Shown here: piece after piece, positions 45,601 to 57,947 of the stretch | Numbering within the stretch: the first letter of the stretch is position 1 | Layout of the letters: each line of letters opens with the position of its first letter | Assembly (NCBI RefSeq): GCF_032854445.1 | Contig: NC_088300.1 | Span: 32,719,608-32,783,607, forward strand | Reading direction: 5' to 3' | Source of the DNA: Liolophura sinensis | Taxonomy: Eukaryota > Mollusca > Polyplacophora > Chitonida > Chitonidae | Length of the DNA: 64,000 nucleotides | Program-made: the position numbers and the translations under genes | The notes under the pieces: generated by a model | Database searches by the model: none | The model's input: the letters and a program-made list of their open reading frames with translations, nothing else | What the model was told of the DNA's origin: nothing

Positions 45601-48082
45601 AACTGATTGGCTTCCTTGCAGCGTATTCTGGCCAGAGAGACATGCCCGATGATGGAGATACCGTAGGCTAAAGACCATCTCTCGGGCTCTCTTTCTTTCT
45701 CTTTACAACAAACTGTGCCGGACCTTCTACAAAGCGTGACAAATGTCAGAGGAAATACCATATCCTAGTTCCCCAGACGGCACTTCAGTCAGCACTTCAG
45801 AAGCTGAGCGACAAAACAAACCGTCCAATTCTACAGGCTTAAACACCTCATGAATCACCCATGGAAAGGAGTTGTTACTAATTGAGATCGTGTGATTCGA
45901 AAAGTGCGAATCAACAAATTATACAATGACCGTTACTAAATCGATTCTGATTGACTGGTGTGAGAGATGGGCATGTCTAGGATATGCCAAGTCTAAGCTG
46001 AATTTTAGGTATGACAGAGTTATTCAAACGGCATTCCATGACTGTAGGGTTTAACCCAGGAAACCCTATCTCCACTGTTGGCCAGTCAGCGTCGATTCTA
46101 TATCCCTGTGAGTAGTCATAGCGCCTGTCGCGTAAGGGGGTATAGTTAAGCAATTAGCACTTAGCATGAGGTAGGCCAAGTATTGTTCAACGCACTATAC
46201 TCGAGGAGAGAGGTAAGCAATATACTCGAGGGGAGAGGTGCGGAGGCGTCAGCGTCATGTCTGGCGTCTCAGTATGTTGATGAAAGAATACTAAAGTATT
46301 TTAGGACCGAGTTAAACTTAACAGTGACGTTAATACGATACCAGCGAGAAAAAAGAAATTTTTACAGGTATAATGTTTAGGCGGAAAGAGAATAATGCAA
46401 ACCCGGCATTGTCGCATACCATGCGGTTCGTAATCAACCGAAATATCAGGTTTACTATATTCACCAAAAAATTTCTCGAAAATATCTTCATGAATTCGTG
46501 AACCTACATGCTATCATATGAACTGTGATGAATTGAAATTTTCGACTGTGAGGCAGTGGCTTTGTGATAAAATCTGTGCTACGACACACCAAGGGTCAAA
46601 CCATAGCCTTGACTTTTTTTATACATAAAAAGAGTCACTGTGATATATATATACGGAAGTGCTACATCTTCCAATAGGTGTTTTAGGCTTAATCCTCATC
46701 CCTTCCTTAGTTTGTTTCTTTCTACACTTGATCACGAAGACCTGCGATCATTAATTCGGATAAATGTATGTTGACGCCATAAATTTGGTATCTTAATCTG
46801 TTTAGACGTTCTTATTTTCTCGACATAGTATAAAACATCAAAGCCTGAAACCACAAAATCTAACTTGGTCACAGCTACAAACAGATCACGTTAGGCTTAT
46901 ACACATAATCACGGTGGTCGCTGGCGCTCAGACTTGCACGGGCTATTGTTAAAAAACAAACTACCTTGAGTGAAAAAGCGATATTGCGAGATATAAACAA
47001 CACATTCTTAGTTATATAGTGTTAAGATAAAATGCTAAAGACTTGCGTTATAAAATCAAACCGACCAAAAAGAAAGTGGTATTGATGTATGGAAATAGAT
47101 TTGTATATTATTTGGCCATAGGCTAAAAGAAGATAGGAACCATAGTTCCCCTCCCCCTTTAAGTAGTGTCTGGGTCTCGCTGACTTCCAATGTGTAATCG
47201 ATGGAGGAGTTCTCAACTTCTCAACAACATCACGCATTCCTGTAAGATTTGTCAATCAATAAATCATTTCACTGATCACTGTCCTTACAGTCTGTTCTAA
47301 AACTGCACGGCTTAAAAAAAATGTAAAAGATGAAAATATAAACGCGCTCAATGTGCAAGGCGACACAAAGATCCACTACATTTCAGTTTTATGCTTACGA
47401 ACAAAATGGAACTCTATTTTAGCTATCAGTAAATTGGAGCCAGAATTTATTCTTCAAAAAAAAAAAGAATGCCCTGTAAATTTATGTTTTATGTGAGCAT
47501 GAATATTTTCTAAAACATAACTTACAGAATTTCCAACTTGTCTAAACCAACAAAGGCGTCCTGTTGAAACTCTTCGAGTTCCGTGGCATCTTTAATGTAT
47601 CTGAAAAATTAGTAGGTTACATAAAAGCATTGTAGTCGTGGCATTCCGTGAGGTCTCTCATTAGCCACCATGATCTGCACTCCACCTCTAAATCTCCCAG
47701 ATCTTACAACAATCGACAGTCTGGCAAAGATCACTTTTAGTGATGGCATGTATAAGATCCTAAGTACTGTCACGACCTCTTGAATAGTTGATGCTGTTGT
47801 TATTGTAACAAAGCTGATGCCTTTGTCTATTACTTCTTAAAAATACATTCAAGATTATTTACTATTCTTGAACACGGTGAAAAAAGCGGATTTTATAAAT
47901 AAATGAAACCCTATGACGAACTAGATATGATACTAGTGCAAGAGTACTAAGACTGGAGATGAGCAGTACATATAAGCAGCACATACAAACAAAATAACAC
48001 TTGAACTTACAGTTCCTTCAGTTCCGGAAGATGGACGAAAGCGTTAGATTTGATGACCTTAATCGTTGACTTGCTCAGATGT
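37100..48082 (-). CDS. Type-A LGR: glycoprotein-hormone-receptor-like GPCR (TSHR/FSHR/LHR-like), lacking only exon 1
   Basis: Eight exons, all joined in phase 2, encode about 1,014 residues: seven small LRR exons, then one exon with the last LRR, hinge, seven helices and tail. Key matches to vertebrate TSHR/FSHR are TYPHHCCAF after the LRRs, FNPCEDVMGYEWLR before helix 1, MCNLAFADFLMG (helix 2), SELSVYTLSVITLERW (helix 3, ERW for DRY), AKRMALLVFTNFACWAP (helix 6) and NSCANPFLYAILTKQFRRD (helix 7). YGICTKQANKYKG after helix 7 resembles TSHR and carries a likely palmitoylated Cys. Such receptors sit in the plasma membrane and couple mainly to Gs; the invertebrate ligand is expected to be a GPA2/GPB5 (thyrostimulin-like) heterodimer. 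The hinge (about 190 residues) and tail (about 315) are unusually long. The first exon (signal peptide, LRR cap) was not found in the window. Confidence 0.93.
39719..39865 (-). repeat. SINE family B fragment in LGR intron
   Basis: TTTATTTATTTATTTGGTGT, GTGCTCAAGAATATTTCACT and CACGACCATCGGCATG. Confidence 0.82.
40463..40537 (-). CDS. LGR LRR exon (75 nt), seventh small exon
   Basis: CTTTACAG acceptor, TT/GTAAGT donor. Encodes YLTRNVALTDLGEEAFVGVK, ELNT. Confidence 0.9.
41084..41242 (-). repeat. SINE family B with 10-bp target duplication
   Basis: TTACGCCGTACTCAAAATTA body, a GGGGTGGGGGG expansion near 41168-41195, and GCCACGGAGGCCCC end. CATTTGGTCA flanks both sides (41064 and 41242 region). 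Lies in an LGR intron. Confidence 0.82.
41692..41760 (-). CDS. LGR LRR exon (69 nt), sixth small exon
   Basis: TGTTTCAG acceptor, CT/GTAAG donor. Encodes ILENNIIRQVENMAFRGALV, NKL. Confidence 0.9.
41950..42018 (-). CDS. LGR LRR exon (69 nt), fifth small exon
   Basis: CTTGGCAG acceptor, CT/GTGAG donor. Encodes DLSVNHITSVKKDAFQGVKT, FKL. Confidence 0.9.
42677..42763 (-). CDS. LGR LRR exon (87 nt), fourth small exon
   Basis: TTATCACAG acceptor, AT/GTATGT donor. Encodes YIRRSGLTEVPDFSLFNTSY, QNLGVMQE. It is longer than the 69-78 nt usual for this exon type. Confidence 0.88.
42956..43162 (-). repeat. SINE family B with 12-bp target duplication
   Basis: Body GTACTCAAGAATATTTCACT, ACGACCACCCGCACGTTGC, head part GAACTCACAGCGACTGCATT. 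TAGCTAACTATA flanks it on both sides. Lies in an LGR intron. Confidence 0.9.
44746..44820 (-). CDS. LGR LRR exon (75 nt), third small exon
   Basis: TGTTTCAG acceptor, CT/GTAAG donor. Encodes SIYGCDKLTSIGHGVLNSFQ, SLHT. Confidence 0.9.
44833..45000 (-). repeat. SINE family B, rearranged copy
   Basis: CATTTCACTTATACGACGGC, GGGAGGAAACCAGGCAGAGC, then a short-cut to the head part AGCGATCGCATTGGTGAGAG. More body sequence (ACCGTCCGCAGGTTACTGGC) follows at 45080-45120. Confidence 0.75.
45121..47525. other. LGR intron sequence without recognised features
   Basis: No LRR exon, array or SINE recognised. A 109-codon minus ORF at 45432-45761 has no splice or homology support. Confidence 0.45.
47526..47600 (-). 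CDS. LGR LRR exon (75 nt), second small exon
   Basis: ATTTTTCAG acceptor, CT/GTAAG donor. Encodes YIKDATELEEFQQDAFVGLD, KLEI. Confidence 0.9.
48011..48082 (-). CDS. LGR LRR exon (72 nt), first small exon visible
   Basis: TTTTTACAG acceptor, CT/GTAAG donor. Encodes HLSKSTIKVIKSNAFVHLPE, LKE. By order and size it corresponds to exon 2 of FSHR ([20 protein letters not shown]). Confidence 0.9.
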
Positions 48083-49277
48083 CTGTAAAAAAACATAAAC
48101 TGTGATTAGTAAAACAATTATATTACAAAACACACTGGTAACCAGGGTGCCAAAACGAACACACATTGGTGAATTATCATGAAACAGATTTGATTTAGTT
48201 CAAAGCAAATTGAATAATAATTAAATTATTTCCTGATAATTTTCAGCAGATCACGTTACACAATGAGTAAGTTGGAATGTCATTAATCACAAAATAAGCA
48301 ACAGACCCCGGGATCACGAAGCAATATTAGACTTAAGTCAAAATGTCGGTTATTAAATTTGATATTTTCCATTCTGTTATTTTGGCTGAAATTTGTCGTA
48401 CAATAACTTACTATTGTACGACGGGGCCAGAAACTCAGAGAGCGAAGAAGTCTGGCCCCAACTGTTCAAAAGAGTACGAGAACTTTAATACACTTTTGAA
48501 GAACTTTTCCCTAGTCACAAGAGGACGATTATCGCATTGTTTGGCGTCACCACAATACACTGTCGTTTGTTTTTAGAAGACGGTTAGAATGTTGGGTATT
48601 ATTGCCAATAAGTGTAAAAGGCACTGTCAATCAATAAATGAAATCAATCTTTCAGTTCACATCAGCAATAGGGTTGTGTCTTACTTAATATAAAACGCTA
48701 CAGCGTGGACAGTAAAACCACTGCAGGAACGTCAGTGTGAAAGACGATAAACTGTCCATGTAAAAGCTAGTGGCAAATAGTGGCAAATTAGGGCAAGTGC
48801 AAGTCTTATGTTGTTAAATGCGGCCCTTCAAAATTTCAGAAAACTTATCTTGAAGAGCTAAACAAAAGACGTCCAAATGAAGGAACTAAAATCGGTCGAT
48901 CAACTAAGTTTATTTCATACATTGCACTTTGTGTGCAGGCTTCACATAAATGTAGAAGACAGATGAATGTGGTGAAGTATACGACTTGGTCATTATCAGA
49001 GAGAAGGTTGGACACGAAGCATTATCTCATTACAGCGAATTGCTGGTCTCGATGGTCACTGGTAGAAGACGTACAAATGGATAGGCAATGTGCCAAACGG
49101 ACAGAAAGCCAAACTTGTAAGGGCAAATGTTATGAGAAGACCAATGACCACATACGAACATCGACAAAAAAAGTTTCCCAAAATAGAAATGTAATCAAAA
49201 AGTTTTTGTCCAACCATGTGCGAGATTTTTACAGCTACTGGAAGGCAAATGTACTTGTATTTCCAACAATAACTATC

Positions 49278-49469
49278 ATTTTCATTTCATTTCATTTGAT
49301 TGGTGTTTTACGCCGTACTCAAGAATATTTCACTTATACGACAGCATTATGGTGGGTGAAAACCGGGCAGAGCCTGGGGGAAACACACGACCATCCGCAG
49401 GTTGCTTAAAGACCTTCCCACGTTTGGCCGGAGAGGGAGCCAGCATGTGCTAGACTTGAACTCACAGCG
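49278..49469 (-). repeat. SINE family B, 5'-truncated, with 15-bp target duplication
   Basis: Body CGTACTCAAGAATATTTCAC, ACCATCCGCAGGTTGCTT, ending CTTGAACTCACAGCG in the head. CCAACAATAACTATC is present at 49263-49277 and 49470-49484. Confidence 0.94.
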
Positions 49470-51012
49470 CCAACAATAACTATCTTTAGATAACTGAGAA
49501 ATCATTCTACTTGACAAAACAGTAAAACTCGGTCCTTTTGACGGTATTACCTCACAATCGACCTTGGTCATGGCCTTATTTTCAAAACGATCACCTCGAA
49601 GAAAAAATTAATTGCATAATATTGCATTGTATTATCTTTGTTTTCAGGTTTTGTGACCTGCTTTAACTTTTCTCCATTACTTCTTTGTGTAACAATTCCT
49701 TGACAGAGGAAGTATTGATTTTTATAAAACCTCCATGACATAATTCACAAAACGTAACTCTTTTCCCGTCACGCTCGACGCCTTATTATGTAACCTCTTT
49801 ACCGTTGTAATCCAAACATCAAACAAAGGTGATCCCGGTAGAGAGCTGTTGTTGCACCATGAGGAAACATAGCCTACATGTCGGATATTCCCTGACAGGG
49901 TTCACCCTGCCCAAATGGACATTGATTGCCCGTATTATGATCATTCGCGTGACAATCCACACCGTGTTTGGCTTTCACTATTGATTACTTTTCGTTGTTG
50001 TTCCAAGGAAGCTTTTTCAACTTAGCGTTTTACAGATATTTCCATAATCATTGATCTTTCCATCAGAGCTACCACTCTGGCTGCACTGAGCTTCTATTAA
50101 GTTCCAGTTTGCAAGGGACAAGAACTGAAGTACGTCTGTTCAGCTGGGAACTCTACAGCTGTTCTACCTTCATCGTTTGTTTTACCCGCCAAATAAGTCA
50201 TTTTCTGACTGATATGGTTTTGTATTTATCACCCAACAGTTCATAACGCCAATACGACTGCAGGTAATTTCGAAAACATGCAAGTCTTTTAAATACAGGA
50301 AGTTGTGTTAAATGCTTTAAAAATAAAATGCAAAAATAATCTCCACATAACTTTCCGCGTTGGAAATTTGCAATGGTTAATAGATTTCCATCAGTTCAAC
50401 CGAAAATCTAAAGACTAAATTTGGCAATATATTGCTTAGTTATATTTTCTCTCAATTTTCGACTTTCCTTTTGACTTTTCTAACAACTAAAATCGGAGTG
50501 TCCACCTTACTAAATGTCGACAGAACAAACAAACAAGAAAGGTAGACATTTATAGCTGGCTGCATGAGTTTTTCTTAATTTTGTAGCAACATTCGCCTTC
50601 TGTTATAACTCGTCCTCTTGCCCACAAGGAAATATCATACTGTCATGAGCTGAGACCCGAGATTTTCCATTACTACGTAACACCTGAGTCCTGAGACATG
50701 CGCTTCGCCAAGCGGTTCTTCTCTACCATGTAACTTCAATGGAAAACAGTTTCCATGTTTGTGCATTACGGATTAAACTGTTTCTGCTCACGAGTTAAGC
50801 AGAGTAAAGCTGTCGTTACCCATATGATGAACCATTTCACATGGTTACTCCAGTACCTTTCTACCTTGGTACTGAGTCGTTGTGTGAGCTGCTGGTGGAC
50901 TAAACACACCAGAGGTTTGCCCTTTGCCTTGTTTTAATGCGATTATAATGCGATGACAACACATCATTTTTAATAACGCTAAGTAAGTGACGCCCTACAA
51001 ACTGAGACTGCT

Positions 51013-51086
51013 TGGATTGCCTAATAGTGAGAGCATTCGACTCTAAGTCGGAAGACTTGGGATTAAATCCAGGTGGGGTCACGCTA
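51013..51086 (+). repeat. tRNA-like sequence (SINE head or tRNA pseudogene)
   Basis: GGATTGCCTAATAGTGAGAG resembles box A and GGGATTAAATCCAGG resembles box B, with a middle arm CGACTCTAAGTCGG. Acceptor-stem pairing is poor, so a functional tRNA is unlikely. Confidence 0.4.
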
Positions 51087-51809
51087 AAAACAAGAAGACA
51101 CGGCATATACATACACGTAATTATTCTTCGTTGTCGTATGTCTGCAGAATGGGGTCCTCTTTTTTATATTGCCATGTGTATTGATATTCGGTTCACCAGA
51201 CCCAAGAGTAGGAAATTATTACTGCCAATCTGAGAATTGAAAAACAACCCTGTGCAACAGCAAACGATCAGCAGTCTGGAGCAATGTCCCCTGTTAGCAT
51301 TTCATGTATTTGTGCAAACATATATTGGATTCATTTCTATTTCTATGTTCAGTGTTTCTATTACAGCTTAATGACAATCTGAATAAGAAACAACATGTTA
51401 TATATGGTGCCTCTTGTAGCATGAGATCTTTACATACTAACGGGAAAGACGTAATCGTCCGTTACTTTTGAATCATAATCTGATCGGTTAGGGTCTGTAA
51501 CGCTCGTCATTTTCAAACTGTATCTAATACCGCTTAACCTGGGGCTAGGGGCCGTAAAGGTAGCCATGCTAATTACATCAGCATGATGCCTTTATGAACA
51601 GTTGCAATTAAAGCGCGACTGAAATGCTTGTTTAGCTGTTATTTGACATAGAACTCATTCACGGACTACGAATTTGAACTTTGATATGAAATCCATGCCT
51701 GGAATATTCATTATCTGCCCGGCATCATTGAAAACTGATGATCGCTTCTCTCTTGTGTGTTACCGGCTTTATTTCTTATTTGTATAATTTCTTACATACC
51801 TTTGTCTTC

Positions 51810-51910
51810 GGGAGTTAGTGTGAAACGTTGTTGTGGAAATGGATCTTGATATTATCGACTTGGAACGCCTTTTACGGACTACGAATGGTATAGGAATGTC
51901 GGACTTGACG
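51810..51910 (+). repeat. Dispersed repeat shared with 20960-21060
   Basis: ATTATCGACTTGGAACGCCT and GGTATAGGAATGTCGG match the 21-kb copy in order and spacing. Confidence 0.6.
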
Positions 51911-52025
51911 CTTATACGTATAATTATTAATTGTTATGACTTGTTTGGTTATTTTTATTATTTCTCGCATTTACAATCCTGTCACAAGCATCTTAATTCC
52001 AGTGCTCAGTATACAGAGACAAAAT

Positions 52026-52271
52026 GATTTATTTATTACTTTGATTGGTGTTTTACATTGTACTCAAGAAAATTTCACTTATACCACTGCGGCCAGCATT
52101 ATAGTGGGAGTAAACCCATAACCATCCGCAAGTTGCTGAGAGACCCCACGCACGACCGGGAAGAAAGCCAGAATGACCTGCACTTGAACTCACAACGACA
52201 GAATTGGTGAGAGGCTCCAGGGTCATTCCAACGCGCTGACACGTTCAGCACCTCGGCCACGGAGGCTCCCA
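52026..52271 (-). repeat. SINE family B, nearly full length
   Basis: TTTATTTATTACTTTGATTG start, TTGTACTCAAGAAAATTTCA, head part TTGGTGAGAGGCTCCAGGGT and CCTCGGCCACGGAGGCTCCC end. Confidence 0.9.
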
Positions 52272-52569
52272 CAAATTGATATTCAAGACCGACAATGGTG
52301 TGTGACAATAGTCATTAAAATAAATTAAGCCATTGTGTACATGTTGCATTACCTTAGATAATATTCAGTTAGATCTATGGTCCGGTCACCATATATAGGG
52401 ATGGGAAGAAATCTTGGAATATATGCACTTATCCAGCTATGTTTAAAAACAATGACAGCATTTCGTTATTTTGTCCAAAATGTCTTTATGTCTCAATAAA
52501 GTTACGGGCTAGGAATACACATTCAGTTTAGATAGATGAATTGATAAACGAATAGGTTTGCACTAGAAG

Positions 52570-52922
52570 TGTGGACTATCGAATGATTTTGAGATAGAGG
52601 TAGGTGTTATCAAATGGATTTGAACTGAGATAGAGGTATGGGTTATCGAATGATTTTGAGATAGAGGTATGGGTCATCAAATAATTTTGAGATAGAAGTA
52701 TGGGTTATCGAATGATTTTGAGATAGAGGTACGGGTCATCAAATAATTTTGAGATAGAAGTATGGGTTATCGAATGATTTTGAGATAGAGGTATGGGTTA
52801 TCCAATGATTTTGAGATAGAGGTATGTGTTATCGAATGATTTTGAGATAGAGGCATGGGGTATCAAAGCTTTTGGGTTAAGGTAGGTGTTATCAAATGGA
52901 TTTGAACTCTTGGTTTGGGTTA
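52570..52922. repeat. 31-bp minisatellite, about eleven units
   Basis: TTATCGAATGATTTTGAGAT then AGAGGTATGGG recurs every 31 bp. Edge units are decayed. Confidence 0.92.
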
Positions 52923-55900
52923 AGAAATGAACTGAAATCAGGGGTATGACTTAACACAAGGAGGTGATACAGACCTTCGTGCATAGACGTGATTCATATA
53001 TACATAATCGCAATGACTTGATCGTTGTATGTGTATAGTTGGGTGGCTATTGTGGCTTCCATAAATTTGGACTCAACGCTTTAGCAGCGCGTTGGATGTG
53101 GCGATTGCTTCTCGGATATGTTTTGTGATATTATATATGATGGGGAGTATCCTTTACATGCAAATGTATTACACAATAAACTCGCTGACGTGTCCAGTCA
53201 TCTTTCATCGTGTTCAGATCTGCATGGCGTCTGCCAAGGTTATACTGACACGTGAAATCATATTATCTGAGCTGAAGACAATCACCTTTAGCAAAATGTT
53301 TCCAACCGTGCAATGGTGTTTCGTGTTCTGTCAGTTTGCCATGGGGGATCCGCACTCCGCAACAGCTCTTCTCGATAGCCCATACGCAGCCGCGGGCGTG
53401 TGGCTGGGACCCCTACCTATTAGAAGGCACGCCCTTGTTTAACTGTTATGTGGCGTCATTCAGATTTGCTAAACAAATGACAACTCATTAGCCACGCGAG
53501 ATACACATATGTTACGTTAACAATTTCTTTTCAGAAACAACCTGGGATTCTTTATGGGTGGGTGGGGCTTGGGAAGCGATGTAGAAGACTGTACAGAGGC
53601 AATGAACTACTGTTGTATTCATTCATGGCTATATGATTATAACGCGTTATTAGATAATATAACGCTCATTTATTTTATCTCACTGGCCAGAACATCATGA
53701 AAGACTAAGTGCATCTTGCTCATGAAAACACAAAAGCATTTTACAAACACATCTACTGAAACCAGTTCGCCCACAGCTACAAAACTGCTACCCTTATATT
53801 GCTTGATCTAGCCATCTATAAGCACTGGCTATACTTGGCTATAAAGCCTAGTACATAGACCTTGCAAACATCGTTAACAAGGTACACCTGTTATCTCAAC
53901 TGAACAAATTTACTCGGTTAAGCATACATATGATCTAAGATATAGGGCCAACACGTAGATATCAAAAATAGCTGCATAGTTTGCCCAATCCGCTTATCTC
54001 TTGTCTGCTGTTGCATAGCTACCAACATTATTCATTGCCTGTATGGTTACATGTACTTTGCAGACACAAAATGAATATCAATAGTTAATATTAAATCATA
54101 AAGGGTTTTTTTGTTTTTAAATTCACAACTACATGTTGTGAAGACTGTAAACTTCTGTATGCAATAAGGCTTCTGACAAAAATTATTAGACAGTCTCAGT
54201 TGCTTAAACGATGTAGGAAATGACATAATAAGTTAAATTTTGCAGAGGTTGTTGAAGGTGATACAGAAAAGAAAATATGCATGCAATTTCATGATCCATG
54301 CTTATTGCCAAGAAACATACGCGAAATAAACAATGATTTAATGCGGCATATACACTCAAAGCCTTATACGGATTCATCTTAAATATGTATACGTAGGATT
54401 GTACAAATACAGTGTTCTTATCCTTTCCTCACTAGGACGACATATATCACTGGTGTAATGAGATATATTGCACTCCCAATGTCACTGTTGTTCGAAATAA
54501 CGAGAAAACCTCCGAATGAGGTATTTCTGTGTTCGCCAGAGGATTTTGACACGATTGTTCAAAATGTTTAAGAAAGTTAGATATCCTGCACGGTATTTCA
54601 GGAGCTGATTGAACTGATAGCGAGAGGGTTTGTATTACCCCCTGGTGTCACATACATCTGACAGGGGGGACGTGTGAGGGCTGATAACACAAACATACGA
54701 TTCCAGGTGCTCGTCTCGAATCAAATTTAATGGCATGATTGCGGTAGACATCGAAAAACTTTTCCAGATGCTCGTTTTTTTCCACGTTTGAAATTTACGA
54801 CTACTGCGAAGGGTTGACTTTAAGGACGAATCAAATCCCACGAGTTTGTGTCTGAGGCCGTCAGGGCAAAGGTCATCAATCCGAATTAGCTAAGGACTGC
54901 CTGCTGTCAGCAATACTTCGTCACGACAACAAGCCATAGCCTTGTATCTGTAAAACGGATGTGCACTGGTTAATTTCCCAGGCTGTGTCCTAACCCATGT
55001 GTCTTTGCAACGAGTAATATGTTTCGTTCCGGCCTTTAAACGAGCTTTTGTCCACATCATGGAATTATACATCTGGGACTTAAACCCGCTCTCCGAGTTC
55101 CGTTACGGCAATCTAAGGGATCTGGCGTAAATCTGCCCTTGGCTTTTCTTCAGGTGACGCCGCAAACATCTGAGCATGACACGACCGTAGAGGTCTTTAC
55201 AGACTGGCGTAGTTTTCAGGAGCTTACATCTAGACGTCTGTAACAAGCGATTTGTAGTTAGTTTATAGATTGCACGCGATTTAGGCTTCAGTAGAGAGGA
55301 TGAAACAATCTTGGAGTCAGTATGCAAATTAATCTATACTTTACCTGAATGGAAATGTAGTCTGGATAGAAGACGTGGACGCATAACGGCTGCGTGCAAC
55401 ACATACATGCTTCAGTATTTCAGTTCTATTCAAAAATTTTCTAAAATGACTCAAATAAGGCGAAACATGATTTAATATATAGATTTTGTTTATTTCATTT
55501 TGGGACATGGTTTAAATAGGGTGCGACTTGGTTCAGTATTTCGGTATTATTTAAACCATGTTAGACACTGGTTTAAATAAAATCGAAATATTAAATCATG
55601 TATCGCTTTGCGTGATTTGTTGGAGTGGGCACAGTATACTTTACACGGAGACATGATACTTGCATTGTGATGTATATGTCATGGTTAGTGTTAAGAGAAA
55701 AAAAAACCGTTTTGATTACGCAGGCAATTGCTAAAGCTAGTACGATTCACGTAGACTGAACTTCCCGTGATCCATCCAAACTCAAAAGCAGCTCGTTTGT
55801 AAACGATCCCAAAAAAAAAAACGCTTTTTATAACAGCGTGTTGTACTATTACTAATGTGTTATGTAACGCTGACTAAAACTTTCGTGATAATAATGATGG

Positions 55901-57947
55901 GTTTTGTCACAAACTTACGTCGATGGAATTGGTCGTTCCAAATTCAGGGATGTCAAAATACCTACAATTCCTATTTACGACCACCTCAGTTGTGAGAGGG
56001 TTAAGACTTAAGAAAATTTAAAACTCCTGGATCAGTCTTAAACCATTAAATATATATACAGTAAACAGACGCATGGTGGATGTTCAAAGTAACGGTTTGT
56101 ACTAACCCATGTACACGGTAACCAGGAACTGAATCGCCCCGCGGATGTGTTTACGGTAAAGGCGAATAAGCGGCCGAACCGCTATGATACATTATTCCGC
56201 ATCTGATCGAGGTGTTTGTGTAACACACTGAACCACAGCTGTCGTTGACAGGCGAAAGAAATGCCTCCAAGGCCTTCTCAGCAGCTTTTGCCGATTCCTC
56301 AGAGGCGAGTTCGGTGAACTCGTAGCCTGACAGAGTGCTTTAATCACATCTGTACAGTACACACACCGTGTCCCTAGACGTGCCACTTCACTGCGTGCGA
56401 GTCTCGACTGTACTATGACTATAAATCTAAGTAGTCTCTATACCAAGCAGCGCGTTGGGAGAATCCAAAAAGAACAACACAAAGATCAAAGAAAACTTTG
56501 TGGAATCAAATCTGAAAGAATGTAGGAAAATCTTTTGTTTCTTTGGATTAACTATATCTCAAGGAAAGAATCTGTAGTATGGTTTAAGCACCAGTGGCTT
56601 TTTTACTTAACAAATATCAGTTTTAATCACGACGGATTGAAAGTACAGCCCATCAATTCTTGTGTTAAATCTATTTAAACCATGTATTGTAATTTCGGAT
56701 ACAAGACCAGGACAATTTTAAAGTAGTTGTTTATTACTCCAGCCAAACTTTTTAACAAAAAAGTAAATTAATTTTACTCTGATGTACTTAAAGCTACCAG
56801 CCGCTGTCGTATTCGGATAATCTAATCAACTCAACCGTGTAATTGGGCACTCATAAATCACCAATTTAAACTCTACATTGTTGGCAAAACAGGTCATACG
56901 AGCCTTCCACAGCATGTAGAATTGGAATATTAGAACTCTGTGGATTTGTTGAGTTGCACTACAAAAGATTTCAGCAGCAAAGGGAATAGTTCTGGGTGGA
57001 AATGAAATTATTAACTTTGTCCAACAGCAATAGGGACCTTAATTTTCTCATCGACTGGATGTCTGGGCGACTGGGTCGTAGGTGTGCGAGATTTGAACCC
57101 TCAGTTACCCCGACTGCAGGGAAACACCGGTATTACCCTCAAGGGAGTCGGATGAAATACCCAATTTATCCAAGCTGACCATCGAGAATCGGAAATTGTG
57201 ACCCCAGCGAATCTGGGAATCACGGAAGAGAGTACATCATTCCTGGCTGCAGCGACGCTAGGAGACGGCTTCCGAAAAAGCGCATGGCTGGAGGACTCCA
57301 GAACGTACTGTTTGCTCTAATATATCACAATGGCCTTTATACTCACTTTATTTCATTGCAATTTTTAATATGCTGTGCAGTTTGCCGGAAGGCAGGAGAA
57401 TAGACTGTATTGTTTAATCGCCTTCTGTTCTCATATTCACCCAGTCCTAATCATGTGAGACTAGTCCGAGTCTAAAGAAAGCAAATGTACAGACATCTGA
57501 TACGAACCCTTGTTCTCCAGGGTATACAACAGATGATAACTATTATAGTGCAAACGCCGTAAAGGCTAGTTTGCTTCCCGCAATAGGTTTGAACAAATTA
57601 AGAATTGAATTTGTCAATATTTTCATGTGAATAGGAACACAATCAAGGCGACAGCAGTTATTCCTCCTCAAGAGGCGTACTAAAACACGAGTCGCCAAAC
57701 TCATGAAACACCGCGAGACTGAGACACGTCCTGACTGAGAGTCCAGCAAGGAACAATCCACAAACAGCTGAGCAATGGAGGTTTCCCTGCGCTCACCTAG
57801 ATTGCTGGCTCTGGCGTGTATAAAACAGTTATTGATCCCAGGGGTATAGAAAGGTCTGAACTTAATATTTTCAACAATTGGTTGTCTACGTGGCGGGAAC
57901 TGACGTGACTAGACTTTGTTTCGTGGAGATAGCCGCCTTATCGGAGC
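52923..57947. other. Unassigned AT-rich DNA
   Basis: No exon with both splice sites and family resemblance was found. A loose inverted repeat (ATGATTTAATAT / ATATTAAATCAT) lies at 55468-55600. Short ORFs on both strands have no support. Confidence 0.4.

Larger units (their letters stand above)
49485..52025. other. Mostly unassigned AT-rich DNA upstream of the LGR
   Basis: This should lie in LGR intron 1 or upstream of it. I searched the minus strand for the missing first exon (signal peptide and Cys-rich LRR cap) and found none. It also contains the tRNA-like stretch at 51013 and the dispersed repeat at 51810. Confidence 0.4.

Noticed and set aside
45432-45761. 109-codon minus ORF in an LGR intron
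   Set aside because: No homology recognised, no splice context, low-complexity ends.
55924-55968. Possible LGR exon with CTTAC donor on the minus strand
   Set aside because: Too short and no LRR or Cys-rich cap pattern; phases do not fit.
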